DNA of 35,540 nucleotides from Wenzhouxiangella sp. (lineage in GTDB: Bacteria; Pseudomonadota; Gammaproteobacteria; Xanthomonadales; Wenzhouxiangellaceae): the NCBI GenBank assembly GCA_007118895.1, contig SKQS01000228.1, positions 1-35,540 of the forward strand, in the 5' to 3' direction. The notes under the pieces were generated by a model that made no database searches, had not been told where the DNA came from, and saw nothing but the letters and a program-made list of their open reading frames with translations. Numbering within the stretch: the first letter of the stretch is position 1; each line of letters begins with the position of its first letter. Both the position numbers and the translations under genes were made by a program. Positions 1-7,618 of this stretch are shown piece after piece.

Positions 1-37
1 CATTGCGGCGACGCAGTTCGGCAAGGATTCCGTTCAT
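1..37 (-). CDS. 5' end of a leftward gene, TolB/TPR-type protein N-terminus (partial)
   Basis: Reading leftward from an ATG at 37-35, the frame stays open to the window edge and gives MNGILAELRRRN, with the next codon beginning in G. The ELKRRNV-type start is typical of a large gammaproteobacterial family of single-pass membrane proteins with a TolB-like and TPR C-terminal region, so this is probably the beginning of one. A TATACT hexamer on the same strand (50-45) lies just upstream, but I see no Shine-Dalgarno sequence. Only twelve codons are present, so the family call is an inference from a short motif. Confidence 0.4.
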   Translation of the reverse strand, partial: MNGILAELRRRN

Positions 38-121
38 GTCGCGGAGTATAGCAATCGCCTTGCCGCCGGTCTGCTGTCACTTGTTCGGGAGGGTTTACCC
101 GTTCGCGTTGGCTGATGGCAC

Positions 122-155
122 TTGCCAAAATCAAACAAATGAATCAATATTCATT
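122..155 (+). promoter_or_regulatory. Probable promoter with TetR operator upstream of tetR-aidB
   Basis: A perfect inverted repeat, AATGAAT-CAAT-ATTCATT, occupies 138-155. A -35-like TTGCCA at 122-127 and a -10-like CAATAT at 145-150 are separated by 17 bp, so the -10 box lies inside the palindrome. The site ends 18 bp before the regulator's start codon. Size and symmetry fit a dimeric TetR-family operator that would block the promoter of its own operon. Symmetry and spacing are seen directly; binding is inferred. Confidence 0.55.
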
Positions 156-173
156 CTTTGGGCAGGAGTTTTC

Positions 174-809
174 ATGGCCTATCGCGAAACCGATCTTGTT
201 CGCTCTCGCAAGCAGGCACGCCGCGAGCGTCTGCTGCTGGCGGTCTGGTCGCTGGTGGCCGAACGCGGCTTCGCGTCGGTCAGGGTAAGCGACGTGGCCA
301 AACGCGCCGGCATGGCCACCGGCACCGTCTACCGATACTTCCCTTCCCGGGAAGCGCTGTTTGTCGCCGTGTTCGAACGCGCCACGGAAGTGGAAGTCGA
401 ACAGGTACGCCAGGCGCTGGCAGGGAACGAGCGCCCGGTTGCCCGGCGCGTCGAGCAGGCATTGAAAACTTTTGCCCGGCGCGCACTTCGTGCGCCAGTG
501 ATGGCCTGGAGCCTGATTGCCGAGCCGGTTGCCCCGCAGGTGGAGCAGGCCCGACTTGACTACCGCGGAAGCTATGCGCGCCTGTTTCGGGCCGCCATCG
601 AGGAGGGTATGCACCACGGCGAGTTTCCCCGCCAGCGCGCCGATCTGGCGGCCAATGCCGTGGTTGGCGCCCTGGCCGAAGCCCTGGCTGGCCCGCTGGC
701 GCCGAGACGCGATAGCCAGATTGGGCCGGAAGACAGCGAAACGATGATCGACAATCTGGTCGGGTTTTGCCTTGGCGGGCTGACCGGACCGGCAAGGAGC
801 AAGCCATGA
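174..809 (+). CDS. TetR/AcrR family transcriptional regulator
   Basis: A 211-residue protein of normal TetR length. The N-terminal helix-turn-helix is recognisable at about residues 20-62, including the segment VSDVAKRAGMATGTVYRYF, the usual recognition-helix signature followed by FPSREALF. The C-terminal helical ligand domain is divergent, so no ligand can be named. The start at 174 is chosen because GGCAGGAG lies just upstream and the HTH begins soon after; the in-frame extension to the window start lacks TetR character. The stop overlaps the aidB start as ATGA, so the two genes form an operon, and the palindrome at 138-155 is its likely autoregulatory operator. Control of aidB is inferred from this context. 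Confidence 0.88.
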   Translation: MAYRETDLVRSRKQARRERLLLAVWSLVAERGFASVRVSDVAKRAGMATGTVYRYFPSREALFVAVFERATEVEVEQVRQALAGNERPVARRVEQALKTFARRALRAPVMAWSLIAEPVAPQVEQARLDYRGSYARLFRAAIEEGMHHGEFPRQRADLAANAVVGALAEALAGPLAPRRDSQIGPEDSETMIDNLVGFCLGGLTGPARSKP

Positions 810-2476
810 ACGATAGCCACCCACAAGCCCAACGCTACCTGGCCGAAACCCACCGGGTGGAGAACCAGCCACCGCCGCTGGTCGATTACGATGCCTATGG
901 GTCCGATCGGGCGCTCATCGAGGCGCTGACCGGTTTCGGGCTGGATGCCGAGGCCGCCGGGCTGGAGGCATTCGGCCAGCGGGCCGGCAGCACCGCGATG
1001 ATCGAGCTGGGCATTGCCGCCAACGCCAATCCGCCGGAGCTGTGGACGCATGACCGCTACGGCCACCGCATCGACGAGGTGCGCTTTCACCCGGCCTACC
1101 ACCAGCTGATGCGCTATGCCATCGAGCAGGGCTTGCATGCCAGTCCGTGGACCGACCGTCGGAAAGGCGCGCAGCTGGCCCGGGCGGCGCGCTATTACCT
1201 GCATACGCAGGCTGAGGCCGCCCACTGCTGCCCCATTACCATGACCTATGCCGCCATTCCGGCGCTGCGTCACCAGCCCGAGCTGTTTGAGCGATTCGCC
1301 TCGCGCATCACCGCCCGGGTCTACGACCCGCGCAACGTGCCGGAAAGTGACAAGTCCGGCCTGACCGTGGGCATGGCGATGACCGAGAAGCAGGGCGGCT
1401 CGGATGTGCGAGGCAACACCACCCGGGCCCATCCATTGGACCAGCCCGGACCGGGCCGGGCCTACGAGCTGGTCGGCCACAAGTGGTTCGTGTCGGCGCC
1501 GATGTGTGATCTGTTCCTGGTGCTGGCCCAGTCACCGGGTGGCCTGTCGTGCTTTCTGATGCCGCGCTGGCGACCCGACGGCACCAGGAACCCGCTGCAG
1601 ATCCAGCAGCTCAAGCGCAAGATGGGCAACATCGCCAATGCCTCCTGCGAGACCGAATTGCGCGGTGCGCTGGCCTGGATGGTGGGCGAGGAGGGCCGCG
1701 GCGTGCGAACCATCATCGAGATGGTGGCCGCGACCCGCTACGACTGCATGATCGGCTCGGCGGCCGGCATGCGCCAGGCACTGGTCCAGGCCATACATCA
1801 CTGCCGCCATCGTCAAGCGTTTGGCAAGCGCCTGAGCGAGCAGCCTTTGATGCAGAACCTGCTGGCCGACCTGGCGCTCGAAAGCGAGGCGGCGATGTTG
1901 CTGGCAATGCGCGTGGCCCATGCCCTGGACCAGCCGGAAGACGAGCATGAGCGCCTGCTGGCGCGCCTGGCCACCCCGGTCGGCAAGTACTGGATCTGCA
2001 AGCGCACGCCCCATCATGCCTACGAGGCGATGGAGGTCATCGGCGGTACCGGGGTGATGGAAAGCCACGTCATGGCCCGGCTGTTTCGCGAATCGCCGGT
2101 CAATGCGATCTGGGAAGGCAGCGGCAACGTCCAGTGCCTGGACATGTTAAGAGCGATGTCGCGTGAGCCTGAGGTCACCGAGGCCTGGTTTGCCGAGCTG
2201 GCACGTGCCGCCGGGGAAAACAGTGAGCTCGACCGTCACGTAGCAGCACTTCAGCGTGACCTGAGGGATCCGGAAATGATGGACTACCGGGCGCGCGACC
2301 TGGCCGATCGCATGGCGCTGGCGCTGCAGGCCACGCTGCTGGTCCGGCATACCCCGTCAGCCGTGGCCGATGCATTCTGCGCCAGCCGCCTGGCCGGCAC
2401 CGGCAGCAGAAACTACGGAACGCTGCCGCGCGGCACCGACTGCAAGGCGATCATCGAGCGGGCGCTGAACTGCTGA
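806..2476 (+). CDS. aidB: AidB-type acyl-CoA dehydrogenase family flavoprotein
   Basis: The 556-residue protein follows E. coli AidB (about 541 residues) along its whole length: an N-terminal NQPPPLVDYD segment, then ANANPPELWTHDRYG, RFHPAYHQLM, MTEKQGGSDV (residues 192-201, flavin-binding region), GHKWFVSAP, LAQSPGGLSCFL and NAIWEGSGN. E437 in that last motif lies where acyl-CoA dehydrogenases carry the catalytic Glu. AidB is an FAD-containing tetramer induced during the adaptive response to alkylating agents; it binds DNA and has weak dehydrogenase activity. The start is preceded by AAGGAG at 794-799 and overlaps the tetR stop. Here a TetR protein, not Ada, seems to control it. Family confidence is high; the physiological substrate is unknown. 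Confidence 0.93.
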   Translation: MNDSHPQAQRYLAETHRVENQPPPLVDYDAYGSDRALIEALTGFGLDAEAAGLEAFGQRAGSTAMIELGIAANANPPELWTHDRYGHRIDEVRFHPAYHQLMRYAIEQGLHASPWTDRRKGAQLARAARYYLHTQAEAAHCCPITMTYAAIPALRHQPELFERFASRITARVYDPRNVPESDKSGLTVGMAMTEKQGGSDVRGNTTRAHPLDQPGPGRAYELVGHKWFVSAPMCDLFLVLAQSPGGLSCFLMPRWRPDGTRNPLQIQQLKRKMGNIANASCETELRGALAWMVGEEGRGVRTIIEMVAATRYDCMIGSAAGMRQALVQAIHHCRHRQAFGKRLSEQPLMQNLLADLALESEAAMLLAMRVAHALDQPEDEHERLLARLATPVGKYWICKRTPHHAYEAMEVIGGTGVMESHVMARLFRESPVNAIWEGSGNVQCLDMLRAMSREPEVTEAWFAELARAAGENSELDRHVAALQRDLRDPEMMDYRARDLADRMALALQATLLVRHTPSAVADAFCASRLAGTGSRNYGTLPRGTDCKAIIERALNC

Positions 2477-2593
2477 TCGGCGGGGTCCATGTAAGGTTCA
2501 AGCCCACCACCATGACTCTCGTCACTGTCGGCTAACGCCACACTTTGATTGAATGGGGGCCGAGACTCGTCGCCCTTGCATCGGAGCAAAGTC

Positions 2594-4366
2594 ATGAAAG
2601 CATTTCTTCTCGCCCTGTTGGGCGCTTTTCTTGCGCTGCCAGCCACATCGCAGGCAGCTGCCGCCAGGGCTGACGACGAACTGCGTGCCCGCCAGGCCGA
2701 GGTGGTCCGGACAATCGGGGTAGTGCGTCATTTCCATCCGCATGATGCGGTGGTGGAAGTCGACTGGAATGGTGTCCTGCTGGAGGCTTTTTTGCTGGCC
2801 GAGCGCGAGCAATCCAGCCCGGGTTTTGCCGACGAGTTGTTCGCGCTGCTCGACCAGGTAGCGCCAGGTCTGAAGCGGACGCCGGGCGGCGAGGCCCGGC
2901 CGGAGCTCACCGATATCCACTGCGGCGACGATGAACCCCGTATCCGCTGGCTGCATCGTGGCTTCGGCGCCGCGCCGCTGGCCGAGTCATCGCCGATCTA
3001 TTCCAGTCTGCGCACCGGTCGTGATGGGCCAGATGGCGTTATCGACCTGGCCGATGTCGAGCAGCAGCTGGGTTCCAGCCCGCCGCTTGAATGGACGATG
3101 ACCCTGGACGATGGTTCCAAGCTATCGCTTCCGCTGGTTCTGTGCGACCGTCAGGCCCGACTGGACGAGGACGGAATGGAACGGCTGGCTGAGCGCTGGC
3201 CGGCGCCGAACCTGGATGGGCTGAGCCCGGCTGAACTGGCGCGCCTGGACGTGGCGGCTCTGTGGCCGGTGCTCAGGCATTTCTATCCTTACCAGGAGCT
3301 GATCGAGGACTGGCCGGCGGCACTGGATCAGGCCCTGGCCGAGGTCGATGCAGTGACCGGCCGCACCGAGCATGGTCGCCTGTTGCAGCGCATGCTGTTC
3401 CATCTTCAGGACGGTCATGTCAATGTCTTTGATCTGCGCTCGGATCGCAGCGGCAGGGCATGGTTGCCGATTGCGCTGGAGGCTATCGAGGGTCAGCTGT
3501 ATATCGCCGAGAGCAATGCCGATGGCGATGCAAGGCCCGGTGACCGGGTGGCGGTGATCGATGATGAGCCCGCGGCTGACTGGCTCGCGCGCGAGCTGGC
3601 CCATCACAGCGGCTCGCCTGACTGGCGAGCCCACCGTGCCATCCGCGACCTGCTGCTGGGGCAGCGCGGTGAGTCTGTGAAGCTGATGCTGGCCCGCGGT
3701 GAGCACCGTTTCGAGGTGGAGCTGACGTTCGAGGCCGATCAGCAGATGCAGGCCTACTCGCATCCGCCGGTAAACGAGTCGGTCGAGGGAATCATCCATG
3801 TCAATCTCGACCGCATCGAGCAGGCGATACTGTATGAGATCATGCCTCGCCTGGTGGTGGCCAGGGGCGTGATCTTCGATCTGCGCGGCTACCCCAGCGG
3901 CATCAACCCAGGATTGCTCACCCGGCTGATGAACGAGCCGGGCCACTGGGAAGGATGGATGCAGGTTTTGGCCGCCCGGGCGCCGGACGGTGACCTGAAG
4001 GTCGCCGGACGGCATCAATGGGGCCTGGTGCCCAGCCGTCCGCAGATTCGTGCACCGGTGGTGTTTCTGACCAACCATCGCGCCATCAGCTACGCAGAAT
4101 CCCTGCTCGGACTGGTCAGGTATCACCATCTGGGCACCATCGTCGGCTCTCACACGGCAGGCTCCAACGGCAACATTCTCCCGCTCACCCTGCCGGGCGG
4201 TTTTCGGGTCATCTACACCGGCATGCGCGTGATCGGTCCCGACGGAAGCCCGTTCCAGGGACAGGGTATTGCGCCCGATGTTTACGCGCGGCCCACCGTG
4301 CAAGGTCTGAAGGAAGGCCGTGACGAGGTCCTTGAGCGGGCGCTTGAGCTGCTTGCGGATAATTGA
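2594..4366 (+). CDS. Secreted S41-family peptidase (C-terminal processing protease fold)
   Basis: A 590-residue protein with a signal peptide (MKAFLLALLGAFLALPATSQA) and GGAG at 2583-2586 before the ATG. The C-terminal part has the S41 core: a DGH motif (D273-H275), GVIFDLRGYPSG, VVFLTNHRAISYAESLLG with the likely nucleophile S499, and VGSHTAGSNG. The position 25 residues after S499, which holds the catalytic Lys in Tsp/CtpA enzymes, is Ser524, so this belongs to the IRBP/tricorn-like branch, where a His is expected to act as base; H275 is the obvious candidate. A central region around residues 315-360 may contain a degenerate PDZ-like domain. The protein is probably periplasmic or exported. 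The CIA30 gene follows 44 bp downstream. The substrate is unknown. Confidence 0.8.
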   Translation: MKAFLLALLGAFLALPATSQAAAARADDELRARQAEVVRTIGVVRHFHPHDAVVEVDWNGVLLEAFLLAEREQSSPGFADELFALLDQVAPGLKRTPGGEARPELTDIHCGDDEPRIRWLHRGFGAAPLAESSPIYSSLRTGRDGPDGVIDLADVEQQLGSSPPLEWTMTLDDGSKLSLPLVLCDRQARLDEDGMERLAERWPAPNLDGLSPAELARLDVAALWPVLRHFYPYQELIEDWPAALDQALAEVDAVTGRTEHGRLLQRMLFHLQDGHVNVFDLRSDRSGRAWLPIALEAIEGQLYIAESNADGDARPGDRVAVIDDEPAADWLARELAHHSGSPDWRAHRAIRDLLLGQRGESVKLMLARGEHRFEVELTFEADQQMQAYSHPPVNESVEGIIHVNLDRIEQAILYEIMPRLVVARGVIFDLRGYPSGINPGLLTRLMNEPGHWEGWMQVLAARAPDGDLKVAGRHQWGLVPSRPQIRAPVVFLTNHRAISYAESLLGLVRYHHLGTIVGSHTAGSNGNILPLTLPGGFRVIYTGMRVIGPDGSPFQGQGIAPDVYARPTVQGLKEGRDEVLERALELLADN

Positions 4367-4410
4367 CGCCGTTGACCCTTTGTCGATACGTCTGCCGTTA
4401 ATCTTCGTCG

Positions 4411-4983
4411 ATGGAAAAGTTGTCGCCGGTGTTTATCTTGGTCTGCCTGATCTGGAACCAGTCTCTCGCCGGGGAGAGAATCATGTTGATTGATGATTTC
4501 AGCAGCGAGCGGTCAGCGTTGGGAACTGCCTGGCAGGGCTTCACCGATCGGGTGATGGGCGGATTGTCCGACATGCAGGCCGGCTATCGCCAGGATGATG
4601 GCGAGACCGTGCTGGCCATGGCCGGTCAGGTTCGGCTGGAAAACAATGGTGGATTCATCCAGGTTCGGCTGCCGCTGGAGGCTCGTGGCGGGCTGTTCGA
4701 TGCCACCGGATTCGATGGCCTGCAGGTCAAGGCCCGCGCCCTCAAGCCCGGCGCCTACTATCTGCACCTGCGAACCGCTGATACCCGTCGCCCCTGGGCC
4801 TACTACCGTGCCCGGCTGGATCTGGACTCCGGCTGGTCGACTGTAGAGCTGGACTGGTCGGATTTCGAACCGCGCAGCCTGTCTCGGCCGCTTGATGCGA
4901 GTCGACTGCGCTCGCTGGCCGTGGTGGCCTATGGTGAGGCGTTCCAGGCAGAGGTCGAAGTGGCCCTCATCAGCTTCCGCTAA
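4411..4983 (+). CDS. CIA30 family protein (NDUFAF1-like beta-sandwich)
   Basis: 190 residues with the CIA30 signature: LIDDFSS at the domain start, WQGFTDRVMGGLSD, then ENNGGFIQVRLP and a C-terminal jelly-roll strand pattern. CIA30 is named after the mitochondrial complex I assembly factor; its bacterial members have mostly unknown roles. The start is uncertain. The ATG at 4411 gives a hydrophobic leader (VFILVCLIW) that could be a signal peptide but has no Shine-Dalgarno sequence. An in-frame ATG at 4483 sits behind a strong GGGGAGAG (4471-4478) and would give a leaderless domain starting MLIDDFSS. I keep 4411 because its codons have the high third-position GC of real coding sequence. It lies 44 bp after the S41 gene and may be co-transcribed. 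Confidence 0.75.
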   Translation: MEKLSPVFILVCLIWNQSLAGERIMLIDDFSSERSALGTAWQGFTDRVMGGLSDMQAGYRQDDGETVLAMAGQVRLENNGGFIQVRLPLEARGGLFDATGFDGLQVKARALKPGAYYLHLRTADTRRPWAYYRARLDLDSGWSTVELDWSDFEPRSLSRPLDASRLRSLAVVAYGEAFQAEVEVALISFR

Positions 4984-5062
4984 ACCGGTCTCGCAGGGCC
5001 TTTCAACGCCCGAGGTGCCGAAAACAGAGGAAATTTAACCACAACTGCTGTAAGATTCTGTG

Positions 5063-5085
5063 CTGCGGCATGCCGCAGATTTTTT
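5063..5085 (+). terminator. Rho-independent terminator-like hairpin
   Basis: The 16-bp palindrome CTGCGGCATGCCGCAG (5063-5078) can fold as a 6-bp stem with loop CATG and is followed by a T-run (5080-5085). It lies 80 bp after the CIA30 stop and 94 bp before the lipoprotein start, so it most simply ends the upstream transcript. A TAAGAT hexamer at 5051-5056 could place a transcription start close to the hairpin, in which case it would act as a leader hairpin instead. Confidence 0.65.
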
Positions 5086-5178
5086 CGTGCTGGTTGTCGT
5101 TAGCGTCGTCAGGTCTTGCGTCCTGATCCTGGCGGCAGCCGGTTTGCCAAACCCGTTGCAGGAGGTTGGAGTTTTACC

Positions 5179-5469
5179 ATGAAGAATGGAATTGTTTCTC
5201 ACGCACGCATAGTCGTCGCCGCGGCTGCCCTGGCGCTTATGGCCGGCTGTGCATCCACTGCTGAAATCGAGCGTGCCCAGGCTGACGCCGCCCGTGCCAT
5301 CCAGACCGCAGAAGAAGCCCGTCAGGCGGCTCAGAACGCGGCCAACGCTGCGCGCGAGGCAATGGCCGCAGCCCAGGCTGCCCAGCGCTCGGCTGATGCC
5401 GCGCAGCGTTGCTGCGACGAAGTCAGCGAGAAGCTGGATCGCGCGCTGGAGCGCATGCAGCAGAAGTAA
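5179..5469 (+). CDS. Lpp/OprI-type alanine-zipper outer-membrane lipoprotein
   Basis: A 96-residue lipoprotein precursor. The signal peptide ends in the lipobox LMAGC, giving lipidated Cys24 and a 73-residue mature chain. The chain is almost pure Ala-rich heptad coiled coil (for example ARAIQTAEEARQAAQNAAN) and ends in Lys, the residue by which Lpp and OprI are covalently joined to peptidoglycan. It is expected to be a trimeric tether between outer membrane and cell wall. GGAGG at 5161-5165 plus a second GGAG precede the ATG. An odd feature is a Cys-Cys pair (QRCCDEV) within the coiled coil. A clear terminator follows. The neighbouring L,D-transpeptidase gene is of the enzyme class that makes this attachment. 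Confidence 0.88.
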   Translation: MKNGIVSHARIVVAAAALALMAGCASTAEIERAQADAARAIQTAEEARQAAQNAANAAREAMAAAQAAQRSADAAQRCCDEVSEKLDRALERMQQK

Positions 5470-5487
5470 GCGTTTTATTGTTCGGCT

Positions 5488-5521
5488 CGCCGACGGCCTT
5501 CAATGGGCCGCCGGCGCTTTT
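5488..5521 (+). terminator. Rho-independent terminator of the lipoprotein gene
   Basis: An 11-bp stem with one mismatch pairs CGCCGACGGCC (5488-5498) with GGCCGCCGGCG (5506-5516) around a seven-base loop and is followed by CTTTT. It lies 18 bp after the stop codon, as expected for an abundant monocistronic lipoprotein mRNA. Confidence 0.8.
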
Positions 5522-5541
5522 CCCGGCCGTTGGCGGCCGGG
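5522..5541. other. Perfect 8-bp hairpin between convergent genes
   Basis: CCCGGCCG and CGGCCGGG flank the loop TTGG. It directly abuts the lipoprotein terminator and lies 25 bp beyond the stop of the leftward L,D-transpeptidase. Neither strand has a T-run after it, so it is not a canonical terminator, but it may slow or protect the 3' end of the leftward transcript. Confidence 0.4.
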
Positions 5542-5565
5542 CCAGCACCTCATCTCCCTGTCGGA

Positions 5566-6510
5566 TCAAGCGTCAGCGGTTATGGCGCGGGGGATGCCGT
5601 CGGCCTGCCTGGCGATCTTCCTGACCAGCTCCCAATCCACGGCACCCAGTCCCGCGCGATAGCGCCTTTCGACCATTGCAACGACCTGCTCGACCGCAAT
5701 GGTCTCGCCGTCAACCGTGGGGTGAACCTCAAGGTACAGCCGTCCCTCCCGTAAACCCAGTTTGACCGGCTGGTCAACGATGTGCACCGGCGTGCCCAGC
5801 GGCAGTTCGAACACCAGCCGTTCGATGTGCTCGGGGTACAGGCGGATGCAGCCCTGGCTGACCCGCATGCCCACCCCATCGGGCCTGTTGGTGCCATGGA
5901 TGAGATAACCAGGCTTGCTTAAGACCAGGGCATGGCGGCCCAGCGGGTTGTCAGGGCCTGGTGGGATGCGTCGGGCCAGTTCAATGCCGCGTGAGGCGTA
6001 GTCGGCAATCACGCCATCGGTGGGAAACCAGGTCGGGTCCTCCAGCCGGGCGGTGATGTGCATGCTGCCGGTAGGCGTTTCGCGGCCGGCCTTGCCGATG
6101 CCTACCGGGTAGGTGGTGACCTGCGGCTTTCCGTTGTCCGGGTGTCCGTGAAAATAGTAGAGCCGTTTCTCGGGCAGATTGAGCAGGATGCCGGTACGTG
6201 GACCGTCCGGCACAACGAACCGCGCCGGCACCAACACTTCAGTCCCTTCGCCGGGACGCCACAGATCAACTTCGGGGTTGGCGCGCCGGATTTCATGGTG
6301 GCCCATCGCGACCCAGCGGGCGATATCCATCAGTGTGTCATCCCGACGGGCATACTCGACCCGAATCTCGCCAATGACCTCGTCGTCGATCGAGACCAGG
6401 TCCAGGGTCAGGGCCTGGACGGGAGCGAAAGCCAGCATCGCCAGCGCAGCTATCAGGCCGAAGATGCAGGGATGCCAGCCACCAGAGCCAATGTTTGCGC
6501 GAATTGTCAA
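5566..6510 (-). CDS. L,D-transpeptidase (YkuD domain, ErfK/YbiS type)
   Basis: A 314-residue secreted enzyme. A signal peptide ends near PVQA-LT (about residue 33). A LysM-like segment follows at about residues 50-97 (DTLMDIARWVAMG to TEVLVPARF), then the YkuD catalytic domain with HGT (H205) and the active-site motif SQGCIRL (Cys221). These enzymes make 3-3 peptidoglycan cross-links or attach Lpp-type lipoproteins to the wall; lying next to a Lpp/OprI-like gene, the second role is attractive but unproven. The start codon is TTG at 6510, chosen because AAGGA lies at good spacing upstream and the next in-frame Met is already inside the signal sequence. Transcription converges on the lipoprotein gene. 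Confidence 0.88.
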   Translation of the reverse strand: MTIRANIGSGGWHPCIFGLIAALAMLAFAPVQALTLDLVSIDDEVIGEIRVEYARRDDTLMDIARWVAMGHHEIRRANPEVDLWRPGEGTEVLVPARFVVPDGPRTGILLNLPEKRLYYFHGHPDNGKPQVTTYPVGIGKAGRETPTGSMHITARLEDPTWFPTDGVIADYASRGIELARRIPPGPDNPLGRHALVLSKPGYLIHGTNRPDGVGMRVSQGCIRLYPEHIERLVFELPLGTPVHIVDQPVKLGLREGRLYLEVHPTVDGETIAVEQVVAMVERRYRAGLGAVDWELVRKIARQADGIPRAITADA

Positions 6511-6618
6511 TGTTGTCCTTGAGGTGTGGGCGTGACGCTTCCGCTTAATGGACCGCGGGAGTGTTCATTTTATCCCTTGCCCCTTTAGCATGACCGGTCT
6601 TGCACGGCAACAATTAAC

Positions 6619-6640
6619 AGAGTACTCTATAAAACAGAGT
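6619..6640 (+). promoter_or_regulatory. Operator-like dyad upstream of the five-gene cluster
   Basis: AGAGTACTCT (6619-6628) is a perfect palindrome, and ACTCT-ATAAAAC-AGAGT (6624-6640) is an overlapping inverted repeat, so the half-site AGAGT/ACTCT occurs three times. A TATAAA hexamer at 6628-6633 sits in the middle and may be the -10 box. The region is AT-rich compared with its surroundings and lies 85 bp before the first gene. The winged-helix regulator encoded in the operon is the natural candidate ligand. Binding is inferred only. Confidence 0.4.
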
Positions 6641-6724
6641 TTAGATCTGCACAGTCAGATCGGTCCCGGCCCCGAAGCTGCAGGGCAGGCTGGTCCGAAA
6701 TACGGGAATTTCTGGAGGAGAACC

Positions 6725-7297
6725 ATGAACACTGGATTTGAACAGGACCTGCGCTTCGTGCGCGAAGCGATCGAGCACAGTCGGCGCTCGGTAGTGGTCG
6801 ACGCGCTTCCGATCATGATCTGGGCAGTGATTACCCTGATCGGCATTGCGCTGACCTACCTGGCGCCCGTCCTGGACAGCCCCTGGCTGTGGGTCGGCCT
6901 GATTGGGCTGGCCTGGGTCGCTACCGGCTGGCGGGTACTTGGGGTCCGACGCCGGTCCGCGGCGATCGTGCTGATCGAGCGGATTCTTGCCACCGCCTGG
7001 TTTGCGCTATTGACGGCGATGACGGTGATCGGTATGGCGGGTGTATTCAGCCAGGCGCTGCCCCCGGTGGTCATTCCGCCGGTATTCGCCGCCCTGTTCG
7101 GGATCGGCTTTGCCGTGTCATCGATCAGCCTGGATCGTTCCTGGCTGCTGGGGGTGGCATGCGCGTGGTGGCTGGGTGCCATACTGCTTTTCCTGCTGCC
7201 GCCGGCGACCCGACTGGCAGCTTACGGCGTGCTGATCGCACTGCTGCTGCTGCTTCCAGCGCTGATTGTCCATCGGCGCAAATTTCACTCTGGCTGA
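6725..7297 (+). CDS. Multi-pass membrane protein of unknown function
   Basis: A 190-residue protein with a cytoplasmic-looking, charged N-terminus (about 25 residues) followed by roughly six hydrophobic segments, among them PIMIWAVITLIGIALTYLAP, a Trp-rich second helix and a very hydrophobic C-terminal one ending in VHRRKF. GGAGGAG at 6713-6719 fixes the start. I recognise no enzymatic motif. The next gene, a small winged-helix regulator, begins 8 bp after its stop. Pairs of a small membrane protein and a regulator of this type are common in proteobacteria, which suggests one co-regulated unit, but the role is unknown. Confidence 0.75.
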   Translation: MNTGFEQDLRFVREAIEHSRRSVVVDALPIMIWAVITLIGIALTYLAPVLDSPWLWVGLIGLAWVATGWRVLGVRRRSAAIVLIERILATAWFALLTAMTVIGMAGVFSQALPPVVIPPVFAALFGIGFAVSSISLDRSWLLGVACAWWLGAILLFLLPPATRLAAYGVLIALLLLLPALIVHRRKFHSG

Positions 7298-7305
7298 TCC
7301 GTCCC

Positions 7306-7611
7306 ATGACCTCTTTCGACTATCGCAGCATTGATCCGCTGCTGGCTTCACGCATCCGCCTGGCCGCGATGTCCCTGCTGGCCACGGTCGAGGAGGCCGA
7401 ATTCAGCCATTTGCGCGATCAGCTCGGCGCCAGTGACGGAAACCTGGGAGCACACATGCAGAAGCTGGTAGCTGCGGGCTACGTGACCGAGCAAAAGCGC
7501 TTTGTCGAGCGCCGTCCCCAGACTCGCTACAGCCTGACCGAATCAGGCCGCGAGGCGCTATCCGGCTACCTGGACCTGCTTCAGGCCATGGTTGACGCCA
7601 ACAAATCGTGA
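7306..7611 (+). CDS. Winged-helix transcriptional regulator (HTH_27/MarR-like)
   Basis: A 101-residue single-domain DNA-binding protein. The pattern DPLLASRIRLAAMSLLA, FSHLRDQLGASDGNLGAHM, QKLVAAGYV and then a wing with RRPQTRYSLTESGREAL is the compact winged-helix family in which an ArsR/MarR-like fold has no separate effector domain. Such proteins usually repress the operon that encodes them. The gene is second in a run of five closely packed genes and begins 8 bp after the membrane-protein stop. The AGAGT dyads at 6619-6640 are its most likely target. Confidence 0.82.
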   Translation: MTSFDYRSIDPLLASRIRLAAMSLLATVEEAEFSHLRDQLGASDGNLGAHMQKLVAAGYVTEQKRFVERRPQTRYSLTESGREALSGYLDLLQAMVDANKS

Positions 7612-7618
7612 TCCAGAG

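Noticed and set aside
3122-4303. A 393-codon reverse-strand frame within the S41 gene
   Set aside because: It lies wholly antisense to a gene with catalytic motifs and has no ribosome-binding site or recognisable domain.
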